Source: Prorocentrum cordatum (Eukaryota; Sar; Dinophyceae; Prorocentrales; Prorocentraceae). Taken from it: 64,000 nucleotides of DNA. The stretch lies in contig CAUYUJ010014760.1 in assembly GCA_963575745.1 (NCBI GenBank), positions 736,245-800,244 of the forward strand. The letters are read 5' to 3'. The translations under genes were made by a program, and so were the position numbers. The notes beneath the pieces are model-generated. The model did not search any database. It worked only from the letters and a program-made list of their open reading frames with translations, and was not told where the DNA came from. Of the stretch, positions 42,181 to 52,863 are shown piece after piece; within the stretch, counting starts at the first letter, position 1, and each line of letters starts with the position of its first letter.

Positions 42181-42414
42181 TGTGAAGCCCCTCGGGGTTC
42201 CAAAACGCGCGCGCGAGGCTTTCACACTGAGTTCGCGCGTGCGTCTTCAAGTGGTGTGCGTACTCTGTGGTGTCTTCCTCTCCTTCCGCCTCCTCCTCCT
42301 CCTCCTCCTCCTCCTCCTTTTTTGTTGTCTCTCTCCCCCCCTCCACCACCCTCCAGGGGGGGGGGGTCGGCGGCGAAAAAAAAGGAATGCGACGTGGCTT
42401 CATCTGCCCTCACC

Positions 42415-43610
42415 CCTAGAAGGATTTCTATTGAACGCCCCCACAAGAAGGATTCATAGTGAAATCCTCTACAGAAAGATTCCGATCGAAACCCTCCACT
42501 GAATGATTCCGACTGAAATCCGCCACAGATGGATTCCTATTAAAATCACCCGCATAAGGATTGATACTGAGATGTTTCGAAAGAAAGAACCCCCCTTTTG
42601 GCATTGCATTGGCATTGGTTTGGCAATGGTTTGGCATCGCAGTGGCATTGCGTTGGCATTGCGTTGGCATTGCGCTTGGTAGTGCTTTGCTAGTGCGCTT
42701 GCATTTCGCAAGCATTGCGCCTCCTCCCCCTCATCCCCCTTTTGTGTCGCTCTCCCCCTCCCCCCCAAGAAAAAAGAGAAATTGAACAAAAGATACGTGT
42801 GTTTTGTTCTTTTCTTTTTTTCGGGGGGGGGGGGGGGTCGGCGGCGGAAAAAAAGAGGAATGCGACCTGGCCTCATCTTCCCTCACCCCTAGAAGGATTC
42901 CTATTGAACGCCCCCACAAGAAGGATTCATAGTGAAATCCTCTACAGAAGGATTCCGATCGAAACCCTCTACGGAATGATTCCTACTGAAATCCTCCACA
43001 GATGGATTCCTATTGAAATCACCCGCAGACGGATTGATATTGAGGTGTTTCGAAAGAAAGAACCCCCCGTTGGCATTGCATTGGCATTGGTTGGGCAATG
43101 GTTTGGCATCGAATTGGCATTGCGCTGGCATTGCGCTTGGCATTGCGGTTCTAGTGCGCTTGCATTTCGCAAGCATTGCGCTGGCGAGTCCTACTCGGAC
43201 CCTCCACAGACGGATTCCGATCGAGACCTTCCGCAAAAAGGACTCCGATTGAAACCCTCCACAAAAACGGTTCATATCGACACCCTCCACAGAAGGATTC
43301 CATGCGAAACCCTCCACATAAGAATTCCTATTGAAATCTACCACAAAGGATTTTTCCCCCATTGGCAGTGCATTAGCATTGGTTTGGGATCGCTTTGGCA
43401 TTGGTGTGGCATTGCGTTGGCACTGCTTTGGCGTTTCGCTGGCATTGCGCTGGCGAGTTCCCACAGCTCCCTTCGCATAGTGATTCCTGATGAATCCCCC
43501 ACGAGAAGGATTCCGATTGAACCATCCCACAAGAAAGGTTCACATTGAACTCCCTCACGGAAAGATTCCTTTCGAAGCCATCCATAAAAAATTGAACGCG
43601 TTTTTTTTTA
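42415..43610. repeat. Composite satellite: 27-bp and 11-bp tandem units, left block
   Basis: Units of 27 bp (GAAGGATTCCGATCGAAACC plus CTCCACA) alternate with arrays of an 11-bp unit (TTGGCATTGCG). Composite modules start at about 42415, 42890, 43200 and 43490. Since 27 is a multiple of 3 the 27-bp arrays encode nine-residue repeats in every frame; I take these as products of the satellite. Poly-C/G runs and CTC words lie between modules (42720-42870). Confidence 0.9.
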
Positions 43611-43765
43611 TGTTCGGCGATGACGGGCGTCATGGGGGGGGGGAGTGCGCGCCCGCGCCGTGTGGCTCCGGCACCACAGCCGCGCCCGCGCGCACGACGC
43701 GACGAGCGACGAGCGACGAGCGACGACGACGACGCGAGCAGCATGTAAATGGCGATCTGACCATT
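43611..43765. repeat. G run and GACGAGC/GACGACG repeats
   Basis: GATGACGGGCGTCATGGGGG at about 43618, then GAGCGACGAGCGACGACGAC at about 43705. Similar words recur at 44920-44970, and the first recurs inverted at about 45100. Confidence 0.7.
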
Positions 43766-44042
43766 GCGCCTGTGTACACCACAGCGCTCGCGTGCACCAC
43801 ACCGCGCGTGTGCACCACAGCGTCTGCGTACACCGCAACAGCCGTGTGCAACGCACCGCCCGCGTATACCACAATATTTGGGAGCACTACAGCGCTGGTG
43901 TACATACACCGCAGCAGCCATGTGCAACACAACGCCTTTGTACACCACTGTGCTTGCGTGCGCCGCAACGCCTGTGCACGCCACGGCGCCTGTCTAAACC
44001 ACAGCATCCGCGTGCAACGCAGCGCCGGTGTACACCACAGTG
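43766..44042. repeat. 18-bp tandem repeat, 15 units
   Basis: The unit GCGCCTGTGTACACCACA keeps an exact 18-base phase for 15 units except one 22-mer near 43892. Confidence 0.9.
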
Positions 44043-44489
44043 CCAGGAGAATGTACGTCAGGATCTGCTGCGGACCAGCAAACGCCACGCCAGGAAAATT
44101 CTGATAATCGAAAGCGACGTTTTTCCCCCCTCCCTCCTCCTCCTCCTCCTCCTCCTCCTCCACCTCTTCCTCCTCCTCCTCCTCCTCCTCTCTCCTGTCC
44201 TCCTTCTTACCCCCTGTCGTGACGTTTGGCGTTGCAACGCACGTGCGCATCTCAATGTGCACCGCACAATGGTCGATTGGATCGGTCCAGTTGGTTCTCG
44301 GACGGCCAGTTTCGCTGGAACGTCCTGGACGCAAATGAGAGTTAGGGTGATGCGGGCGGACTCGGGGGGACTCGTAGATTCCAGCGGCGCCCCTTCGTCC
44401 ATGAGGATTTGTTTTCCATTTTTTCTTTGGCTTCCACACGCGTTCCATTTTGTCACAAATATTCCTTCTGAAATGATATACGCAACAAT
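44043..44489. other. Unique spacer between inverted 18-bp arrays
   Basis: Holds a CTC block (44130-44200) and otherwise unique sequence. No gene is recognised. Confidence 0.5.
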
Positions 44490-44770
44490 GGTGCTGTGTT
44501 GCACACGCGCGCCGTGGCGTACACGGGCATTGCAGTGCACGCAGGCATTGTGGTACACACTGGTGCTGTGGTGCGCGCGGCTGATGTGGTGTACGAAGGC
44601 ACTGTGGTGTACGCAGGAGCTGCTGTGCCCGCACGCGCGGTGGCACAAACTAGCGCTGTGTTGCACGCGGCTGCTGTGGTGTACATCGGCGGCGTGGTGT
44701 ACACAGGCGCTGTGGTGCACGCGGGCACTGTGATGTACACAGGCGTTGTGGTGCATATCGCCACTTACAT
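44490..44770. repeat. 18-bp tandem repeat in inverted orientation
   Basis: The unit GTGGTGTACACAGGCGCT is the reverse complement of the 43766-44042 unit. About 15 units in phase. Confidence 0.9.
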
Positions 44771-45165
44771 ATTCGTGCTACCCGTCCTCCGTCATGCCTA
44801 AGCATTCCCAGACGCCGCCGGCGCGAAACGTGACGTCATCGACCCCTTCCCCCCAGATAATTGCCGTCATCGGCCCGGATTAAAAACAGGCTCCAGCCGC
44901 GTCCGCGCGCACGACGACGATGAGCGACGAGCGACGAACCACGAGCGACGACGACGGACGACGACGACGGCGCCTGCGAACCAGACACCTATTCGGATTC
45001 CTACGCGGACACCTACGCGGATCCCAGAGCGCACGGCGGCAGTGCCCGGAGCGCACTGGGGGGGGGAGCGCTACGTCATTAGGGGGGGGGCATCGGGGGC
45101 CATGACGCCCGTCATGCCCCAAGCAATCAAGAAACTGGCTCTATCTTCTTCAACCCAGCCACAAA
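44771..45165. other. GACGACG and G-run DNA, no gene
   Basis: Mirrors 43611-43765 in content, with CATGACGCCCGTCATGCCCC at about 45100. Confidence 0.5.
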
Positions 45166-46435
45166 CGATTTCTCCCATTTGCATTGAATTGGCATTGAAT
45201 TTGGATCGTTGTGGCATTGGTTTGGCGTTGCGTTGGTATTGCGTCGGCATTGCGCTGGCGAGTTCGAACGGCCCCCCCCGACAAAAGGATTCCTGTGAAA
45301 ATGTTGCACAAGAAGGGGTCCTTTTGAAAACCTCCACATGAAGGATCCAAAATGACCCCCCCCCACAAAAAGATTCCAATCGAAACCCTCTACGGGAGGA
45401 TTCCCATCGAAATCCTCCGAAGAAGGATTCCTTACCTAATCACCTACGTAAGGATTCCTAGTGAAATTTGCTGAAAGACAGGAACCCCGCCATCGTCATT
45501 GCATTGGAATTGGTTTGGCAACGGTTTGGCATCGCATTGGCATTGCGTTGGTATTGCTATGGCAGTGCGTTAACAATGCGTTGGCATCGCGTTGGCGAGT
45601 CCTACTCAAACACTTCACGGAAGGATTCCTATTGAACACCCCCACAAAAAGGATGCCGATTGACCCCCCCCCCAAGAAAGATCCGAATTGAAATCCTCAA
45701 CAAAAGGGGTCCATGCGAAGCCCTCCATAGAAGGCTTCTTATTGAAATCAACAGAAGAAGGGTTCTTAGAAGGTCTGCTACTGAAATCTGCCACAAACAA
45801 TTCCCCCATGGGCATTGCATAGACATTGTTTTGGCATTGCGTTGGCACTGTTTCGGCATTGCGCTGGCGAGTTCAAATGGCTCGCACCACTGAAGGTTAG
45901 CTACCCTCCACAAGAAGGGATCCGTTTTGAAAGCCTCCCACATAAAATGCTCACACCGAAACATCCCACGGAAACATTCCAATCGAAACCCTCCACGGGC
46001 AGGATTCTTTTTGGAATCTACCACAAAGGATACCCCCAATTGGCAGTGCATTGGCATTGCGGTGGGATCGCCTTGGCATTGGTTTGGCATTGCGATGGCA
46101 AGCCTTGGGCATTGCGTTGGCATTGCGCTGGCGAGACCTAGTGGATCCCTCCCCAGACAGACTCCTACTGAAACCCTCCACAAGAACAATTCCGATTGAA
46201 CCCTCCCAAATGAGGAATTACTAGCGAAACCCTCCACATGAGGATCCCCATCGAAACCCTACACATAAGCACTGTTATTGAAATCGTCCGAAGAAGGATT
46301 CGCACTGACGTCGTCTACAAAGTATTCATGTTGAAACCCACCGGACGAAAAGTATTCCCCATTGGCATTGCATTGGCACTGGTGGTTGGGAATAGCTTTG
46401 CATCGCATCGGCGCGCACTGGCCCGGCGCAAGAGA
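45166..46435. repeat. Composite satellite: 27-bp and 11-bp units, right block
   Basis: Same units and orientation as 42415-43610, with modules from about 45166, 45285, 45600, 45890 and 46140. Confidence 0.9.
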
Positions 46436-47560
46436 TAAACCAATCGCAAGAAAGAGGGAGAGAGAGAATCCGCCGACCCCAGAAGGCGTGCGCGGGAACG
46501 GGCGCAGGCCTCTCCTCGGCCGAGTACGCGAATAATGGCAAACGCTGCCATTTATACATGTACATGCACACGAGTCCTCCTCGCCCCGGCATCGCCACCA
46601 CATGGGGCCTCTGCTTTGGGGAGCTTCCTCCCTGCGATTTCTCGCCCAAAACCTGTCGACGCCCTCCTCCTCGCCCCAGCAACTCCACCCCATGGAGCCT
46701 CTGTTCTTGGGCCGTCCCACCCCGCGGTTTCTCTGCCAAAACCCACTCTCCCATGGAGCCTCTGTTTTGCGGACCCCCACCCAAAACCGACCAACGCCCC
46801 CCCCCACCCCTGGCCCCGGCATCCCCGCCCCCCAGGAGCTCAGTTCTTGGGCCCCCCCACGCAACAATTTCTCGCCCAAAACCGACCAACGCCTCCCCTT
46901 CTGGCCCCGGCATCCCCGCCCCCCAGGAGCTCAGTTCTTGGGGCCCTCCACGCGATCCCCCTGCTTTTGAGACCCCGCACCCGATAATTTCGCGCCCAGA
47001 ACCTAGCCGACCCCTCCCCCTCCCCCCCCCTCCCCCCCCCCCCCCCCCCCCCAAACGCGTCTGGCATCCGCCAGCCTCCGAAAGCCTCTGGCCACAAACT
47101 TTTAGGGGCCCCGCGCCCGACAATTTCGCGCCCAGAACCCACCCGACCCCCCCGCCGCGTCTGACATCCGCCAGCCTCCGGAAGCCTCTGAGCTCGAGCT
47201 TTTGATGCCCCGCACCCGACAATTTCGCGCCCAGAACCCACCCGACCCCCCCCCCCCCCCCCACCCCCCCCACCCCACCCCACCGCGTCTGACATCCGCC
47301 AGCCTCCGGAAGCCTCTGGGCACAAGCTGCTAGGAACCCCGCGCCCGACAATTTCGCGCCCAGAACCCGCCCGACCCCCCCCCCCCCCCTCCCACCGCGT
47401 CTGACTCCAGCCTCCGGAATCCTCTGGGCACAAGCTTCCAGGGGCCCCGCGCCCGGGGCGCACCCGACAATTTCGCGCCCAGAACCCGCCCGATCCCCCA
47501 CCGCGTCTGACATCCGCCAGCCTCCGGAACCTCTTGGCACTTCCCAGAGGTGCTTAAGAT
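46436..47560. repeat. GC minisatellite of ~60-bp then ~100-125-bp units with long C runs
   Basis: 46565-46900 repeats CATGGAGCCTCTGTTCTTGG and TTTCTCGCCCAAAACC. From 46985 a unit with CGACAATTTCGCGCCCAGAA, ACCCGACCCC and CATCCGCCAGCCTCCGGAAG recurs at about 46985, 47118, 47217, 47346 and 47466. C runs of 20 or more bases (47024-47052 and 47248-47266) may be misassembled. Confidence 0.85.
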
Positions 47561-47903
47561 CTTATAATAAGAACCAGGAACTTATATGCTATCATCATAT
47601 GATGTTATAACTATAGTAGTACTACAAAATGTAAGCATAGTATAATTTTTACACCGCGATCACAAGTTGCGAGGGCGTCTCCAGCGAAACGAAAGAAAAG
47701 GAGGAAGGAAAGAAGGAAAAGGAGGGAGGAGGGAGGAGGGGAGAGGGGCGGAAGGAGGAGGAGGAGGAGGACGACGACGACGACGACGATCTCTGCTGTC
47801 CGCTGCGGCAACGGGGGCCCGAGACTCGCGCGGCGGGGCCCCGCGGCGGCGACCGGGCGCCGATCGCGCAGGCGGGCGCGCAGGCGCCCGACCTCCTCTT
47901 CCC

Positions 47904-47954
<51 letters not shown>

Positions 47955-48340
47955 CTCCTCCTCCTCCTCCTCCTCCTCCTCCTCCTCCTCCTCCCACCCT
48001 CCTCCTCCTCGACTCCTCCTCTCCCATCCTTCGCCTCGACCTCCTCCTCCCCTTCCTCGAGATCCCCCTCCTCCTTGACCCCCTTTCCTAAACTCGACGC
48101 CCTCCTGCTTTCCTATAACTCCTCCTCGACCTCGCCCTCTCCTCTTCCTAGCTGTTCTCCTCCTCCTCCTCCTCCTCGACCTCCTGTCCTCTCCTCCCAC
48201 CCTCCTCCTCGACTTTCCCCCTCCGCCTCCTCCTCCTTCTCCTCCTCCCCCGCCTCCCCCTCGTGCCCGATCGCCCACCTCGGCGGAAATCTTCCTCCTC
48301 CTCCTCGACCTCCTCGTGTTCCCATTCTCCCTCCTCCTCT
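47561..48340. repeat. AT-rich junction then AGG, (GTC)n and (CTC)n arrays
   Basis: An unusually AT-rich 100 bp (47550-47650, TTATAATAAG and ATATGATG) is followed by purine AGG words (47695-47768), GACGAC, a pure (GTC)n run at 47905-47953 and CTC words to 48340. Confidence 0.8.
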
Positions 48341-48661
48341 CTCCTCCCCTATTTACCGCCGCGGCTCGAGGCCGTGGAGTGGTTCGCCCTCCTTCGCCTT
48401 CCTGCGGCGCCCCCGCGGCTGCCCGAGCCGCGCTGGGCGCTGGCGCCAGGGGCCCCCCCGATCCCCTGCGAGGCCCGCCCGCACTGGGCACCCCGCGCCG
48501 CGGAGGTCGCGGACGGGCGCCTCCCCCAGCACTGGTACCTCCCCGCCGTGGCGGGGAGGTACCCCGAGCATTGGTACCGATGGTGCCCGCACATCGCCGA
48601 TGGTACCCCAAGGCCTCGGAGCAAGCCGATTCTCCTGATTTGGCTGGACTCGGGCAGGTGC

Positions 48662-48663
<2 letters not shown>
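48341..48663 (+). CDS. Unidentified exon-like island
   Basis: The plus strand reads LEAVEWFALLRLPAAPPRLP, EPRWALAPGAPPIPCEARPH, then RLPQHWYLPAVAGRYPEHWY and RWCPHIADGTP. CTC-rich, intron-like DNA flanks it upstream and a (TA)n run downstream. The Trp/Tyr/His content is unlike the surrounding repeats. No family is recognised and the minus strand is also open, so the strand is uncertain. Confidence 0.25.
48534..48563. repeat. Perfect 14-bp inverted repeat with 2-base spacer
   Basis: GGTACCTCCCCGCC-GT-GGCGGGGAGGTACC, no mismatch. Confidence 0.9.
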
Positions 48664-48700
<37 letters not shown>

Positions 48701-48990
48701 CATAACCTTACCCAAGACAAAACATATAGGCACCATATGTGTTGGTACGACGTGGAGTTGGTGGAGCGCGTCATGGCGCCGAGGCGCTGAAGGCAAAACC
48801 CGACCTCCTCTTCCTCCTCCTCCTTCTCCTCCTCCCTTCTCGGCGTCACCCCCTCGACATCCTCCTCCTCCTCCTCCTCCTCCTCCTCCTCCTCCTCCTC
48901 CCCCCTCTCCCTCCTCCCCCTCCCCCCTTCCATCTCCGTTTCCTCCTCATCCTCCTCCTTCGTCACCGTGTACGATCTTAACATTTCCAC
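48664..48990. repeat. (TA)n then (CTC)n
   Basis: TATATA at 48665-48697, and pyrimidine CTC words from 48808 to 48960. Confidence 0.85.
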
Positions 48991-49111
48991 GGCTCGAGTG
49001 AGCTAGCGACGTGTTTGCACACGGCCGCGCAACGCAGAATCCTGCGAAAAACAAAGCAACGACGGCGCCGAATTCAGCCGAATCGCCCGAGAAAAGGTAT
49101 TTAAAGCATGC

Positions 49112-49471
49112 CTATTGATTCTCGAGATCAACCGCTTCCACGACCAAGGAAGCGATGTTCGAAGCAAAGGCCCACGGATACACCTTGCTCGGCTTCTGCG
49201 AGCTGGTTTTGGCGATGTGCTCATTCGGGTGCCTGGCCCCCCACCCTGAAATCAACTGGGCGTCAGTCCTGGGGCGCTTGCGCGGCTGGGCCTTTGCAAG
49301 CGGCTTCGCCTCACTGCCGAGCTCAGCAATCGCGGCAGCACGCGAGGCACCAAGCTTCCCGTTAGCCCGGGCATCGTGGCTAGTCCACACGATGATCGGC
49401 TTGAGGGAGGTGGAGCCGAAAAACGAAAGGAACGTGATGACCTTGCGCAGCTCCAGGAAGTCGATGACCTC
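49112..49471 (-). CDS. Methyltransferase-like dinoflagellate protein, exon 4 (last)
   Basis: Acceptor CCTACCCGCAG ends at 49472 and the exon starts GAG GTC. It reads EVIDFLELRKVITFLSFFGS, TSLKPIIVWTSHDARANGKL, then KPLAKAQPRKRPRTDAQLIS and KVYPWAFASNIASLVVEAV before a TAG-type stop. The FFGSxSLKPxxxW and YPxxFA pattern is the C-terminal signature of a recurring dinoflagellate family (from memory). Phase 0 fits the AAG|GACCCC donor of exon 3 at 52329. A plus-strand reading of the same DNA is also open but less protein-like. Confidence 0.5.
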   Translation of the reverse strand, partial: EVIDFLELRKVITFLSFFGSTSLKPIIVWTSHDARANGKLGASRAAAIAELGSEAKPLAKAQPRKRPRTDAQLISGWGARHPNEHIAKTSSQKPSKVYPWAFASNIASLVVEAVDLENQ

Positions 49472-50237
49472 CTGCGGGTAGGCGGAGGGGGGCGCGCGCG
49501 GGATCCCTCGCGAGAAGGCGTCGCCTCGGGCCCCAATTGCACCGAACTCATTCTAAGTCTACGGGTAGGCGGGAATGGGTGGGGCCCGCTGACTCGCACG
49601 ACCTGGCTCGTATATATGCAACCACCGCCACCCAACAAACAACGCCCGAGAAGGCATCCCAAGATGGAGGCCCCTAAGACGGCACACCGAGATGGAGGCC
49701 CCAAGAGGGGCCTGGTGAAGCAACGCGGCGACGACCCCCCCGGGCAGAGGCCCCCGCCCAGCCGCAAAGGACCCCCCCCAGGACGGCCCCCCATGACCGC
49801 CCACCCTTCTCAGAACAAAACTTCAAGGTTCCCCAGCGGCCCCAGGATGATTGTAGGTTCAGGACACCATCGTATTCTCGTCATCATCTCCCTCCTTCTC
49901 CTCCCACGTCCTCGCCTCCTGAACCCTCGTCCTTGTCCTCCTTCTCCCCCTCGTCGTCGTCGTCCTCCTCCTCATCGTCCTCCTCTCTCCCTGCTACTTT
50001 CCCCCCCATCCACCACCTCCCCCCACCCCCCACCCCCCTCCCCGCATCCAACCCCTGCCCTCAGCTTCCTCTCGCCGTCCCCATCCTCCCCGTGCTCATC
50101 CTCATCATCCTCCGCCTCCGCCCCCTCCTCCTCCTCCCTCCTGGTCCTCCTCCTCCTCCTCCTGCTCCTCCTTCTCCTCCTCCTCCTCTTCCCCATCCCC
50201 CAACCGTCCCCGCCCGCCCCCCTTCGACCCCTCTCAG

Positions 50238-50495
50238 ATGGCGGCGCCAGCTGGTGCTGTCCCGTCAGCTGCTGCTGTTGCTGCTGATGCCCATCATGCT
50301 CATATGTCGGGCATGGACCCCCAGCTGGCCACTGACGACCGCTTGTACAGACTAGGATGGTATTATGGCAACATGGTGGGATATACTGAGGGCTACGAGG
50401 ATGCCTACAAAGCGGGACTGGAGGACGGCCGAAAAGCTGCGATCAAGAGGAATATGGACGAGTACAATCGAGGCCTTGCCCGCGGCAGACTCGAG
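50238..50495 (+). CDS. Unidentified protein, internal (or first) exon
   Basis: Preceded by a long pyrimidine tract ending CCCTCTCAG, then ATG GCG GCG CCA. It reads AHHAHMSGMDPQLATDDRLY, RLGWYYGNMVGYTEGYEDAY, then KAGLEDGRKAAIKRNMDEYN and RGLARGRLE, a Tyr/Gly/charged helical segment. It ends CTC GAG before GAGTTGCCC, a GA-type donor. Joining to 50767 keeps the frame (LE|EREAIR). The ATG may be a true start or only the first codon after an acceptor. No family is recognised. Confidence 0.5.
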
Positions 50496-50766
50496 GAGTT
50501 GCCCTCCTCTCCTCATCCTCCTTCTCCCTCTCCCCCTCCTCCTTCTCCTCCTCCTCCAATCCCTTCTCTCTCCCCTTCCCCATCCCCCCTCCCCCCTCCT
50601 AAACTCCCCATCCTCCTCCTCCTCCTCCTCCTCCTCCTCTCTTCCTCCTCCTCCTCCTCCTCCTCCTCTCTCCTCCCCCTCCTCCCCCGCGTCCTCCTCC
50701 TCCTCCTCCCCCTCCTCCTCCTCGCCCGCCAATCCCACCCCCCCTCCCATCCCCCGATCCCCGCAG

Positions 50767-50838
50767 GAGCGCGAGGCCATTCGGTCCCAGATCTTCGAGG
50801 CCAGCAAGAACGCGGATGAGGCACTGGCTGCGTTGCAG
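50767..50838 (+). CDS. Unidentified protein, downstream exon
   Basis: Acceptor CCCCGCAG, then GAG CGC GAG GCC. The 24 codons read EREAIRSQIFEASKNADEAL and AALQ, an amphipathic helix, ending CAG before GCACCG (GC-type donor). Phase 0 on both sides. The intron between the two exons (50496-50766) is CTC-rich. Confidence 0.45.
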
Positions 50839-51084
50839 GCACCGCCAGGGGCCACCTGGGCCCCCCTCCATCCTTCTCATTACTTAATAAGACTTCCTAT
50901 TCCTGCTTGTCATAAGGCCCCCCCCCCCTCCCCTGCCCCCTCATGCTCGCGACGGCCGCCCCGAGGAGAGCCCCTCCCGGTCAAGGTCGCCCAGAGGATC
51001 GGCGGCGGCGAGCGCCCCAGGAGCCCTCCTTGACTTGCCCTCGGGGGGAAGAGGGGGAGGGGGTGGGGAAAGGGGGGATGAGGA

Positions 51085-51266
51085 GGCGTCGAATCCATCT
51101 TTGTAGTCATCCCTAGCCTTCAGTATATCCCACCATGTTTCCATACTAAACGGCACAAGCGATTGTCAGTGGCCATCGTGGAGGTCGCGGGTAGTCAGCT
51201 GGGCGTCAGCAGCAGCAGCAGCAGCAGCAGCAGAGCGGACATCATCAGCTGGCGCCGCCATATGAG
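51085..51266 (-). pseudogene. Broken inverted copy of the 50238-50450 exon
   Basis: The minus strand begins ATGGCGGCGCCAGCTGATGA and contains CATGGTGGGATATACTGA, closely matching the plus-strand exon. It has lost the conserved GAC-GAC codons' frame, and it meets stops (GGCCACTGACAATCG). Its upstream CTCTCAT replaces the acceptor CTCTCAG. The two copies are about 600 bp apart, in opposite orientation. Confidence 0.65.
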
Positions 51267-51293
51267 AGGGGGGCAAGTGGGATGGGGAGGCGA

Positions 51294-51324
<31 letters not shown>

Positions 51325-52328
51325 GAAGAAGAAGAAGAAAAAGAAGAAAAAATTGCGGAGGACGAGGAGGAGGGGCCCCAGAGGACCAGCGGCGACTCCA
51401 TCGACGAGACCGACCTCGGCGGGCACCCCACACGCCGAGGCTACCTGGTCAAGGCCAAGAGGGCGAGGGGGAGGGGAAGGAGGAGGGGTGAGGGGACGAG
51501 CACGAGGAGGACGAGGAGGAGGAGGAGGAGGAGGAGGAGAGGGAGACGGATTGGGGAACTTGAATGGCTGCGAGATACCTCTAGTTGGGGCCCCAGCCTG
51601 GTTGTCCCCTTCCAATCCTGCATCCAGGCCCCTCCCCATTGATCAACCAGGCGACCCAGTCAAAGCCAGGAGCGTAAGGGTGAGGGGTGAGGGGGGGAGG
51701 GGGGAGGATGCGCGGGCCTGGTCAAGTGTTCCCTGGGCTTCGGTTTGACGGCCCAACTTCATTTCCCCACGCAGTGATGGTGCACATATCAGGGCCCCTC
51801 CCCAGGGCATTGTTTCTGGATGGGCTGGTCGGGTGCGCGCCACGCCCAGCATCTCTGCCGTAGGAGGAGGAGGAGGAGGAGGAGAAGGAGGAGGAGGGTG
51901 GGGGCAGAGGAGGGTCTCCCGGGCATCGGCCCGCGGGTCGGCCGCGCCGACCAGCCGGTCACGGGGCCGCGTCGACTCGGCGACAGCGTCGGCCGTCCTC
52001 CCCCCATTTCTCCTCCTCCCCCTCCTCCTCATCCTCCTCCTCCCCCTCCCCGCTCCTCTAGGCCTGCAGAGCGTGCTGCTCCTATGCTGACCAGGACCTG
52101 AGTAGAGGTCTGAGCGGGGCGGAGGTCGGGAAAGGGCTGGGATGGAATGGAGGCGGGGAAAGGCGGGGAGGCGGGGAAGGGCTGGGAAATGAGAAGTTGA
52201 AATATCCCAGGACGAGCGGTGGACGAGGGGCAGGAGTCAGAGGCGGAGGGTAGTGGGGCGAGGGCAAGGGAGTAGCTCCTCATGCTCGTCGTGGGCAGCG
52301 GGGGGAGCGCGGAAAGGAAGCAGGGGTC

Positions 52329-52427
52329 CTTGATCGCAAGCATGTGAAACAGCATGGAGCCCACGGGGTTCTCGAGGAACACGTAGGCGCCACGGAACGC
52401 GACGAGCATGAGGAGCCACGACCTTGG
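52329..52427 (-). CDS. Methyltransferase-like dinoflagellate protein, exon 3
   Basis: After TGTGCACGCAG, CCA AGG TCG starts PRSWLLMLVAFRGAYVFLEN and PVGSMLFHMLAIK, then AAG|GACCCC (GA donor). The RGxxxxLENPxxSxL motif is the family's hallmark as I recall it. It is 99 bp, phase 0 at both ends. Confidence 0.5.
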
Positions 52428-52863
52428 CTGCGTGCACAGATGCCGTTCTCCACAGCTCCCTTGCTCGCTAGCCGCCCCTACTAGCCGCTCGCTGTGCTGC
52501 CGCCCCTACTAGCCGCTCGCTGTAGCCGCTTGCTCGTGTGCAGCTGCTCGCTAGCCGCCCTCGAATTGCAATCTGTCTGTCTCCCCTCCCATCACTCTCT
52601 CACCCTCCCCTATCCCTCTCCATCTCTGCTCGTCCCCTGTCTGTATCGACCCCTCCCATATCTGTATATATATATATATATATATATACACCTCTCTCTA
52701 TATGTATATATATATATGTGTACATTGACGTCGCTCATATTTGCATCCCTCTCGCGCTCCTGGCTGACCATGCCGCCCTCTCCCAGGCGCGACCCCAGCC
52801 CTGATAGACCGCACGCGCGCAAGATAAGTAGGCATGTTCGATCGATCTCGAGTCGGAAATCGC
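52428..52863 (-). other. Putative intron 2 with (TA)n
   Basis: Minus-strand ends are GCGATT (GC donor) and CACGCAG. TATATA runs lie at 52664-52688 and 52700-52717. Confidence 0.4.

Larger units (their letters stand above)
49472..52328 (-). other. Large putative intron 3 of the methyltransferase-like gene
   Basis: Minus-strand boundaries are GACCCC (donor side, 52328) and CCCGCAG (49472). It holds CTC words on plus (49880-50220 and 50500-50766), the opposite-strand exons at 50238 and 50767, their inverted copy (51085-51266), GAG words on plus (51300-51560 and 51855-51895) and several unassigned open frames (for example 51371-51480). At about 2.9 kb it is long next to its neighbours, so an unseen exon is possible. 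Confidence 0.35.

Noticed and set aside
42415-46435. Regular 27-bp repeats resembling a CRISPR array
   Set aside because: There are no unique spacers, units abut or alternate with 11-bp repeats, no cas genes are present and the DNA is eukaryotic.
47649-48611. Minus-strand Arg/Gly/Asp frame of 320 codons
   Set aside because: Spans GTC and CTC arrays; no domain.
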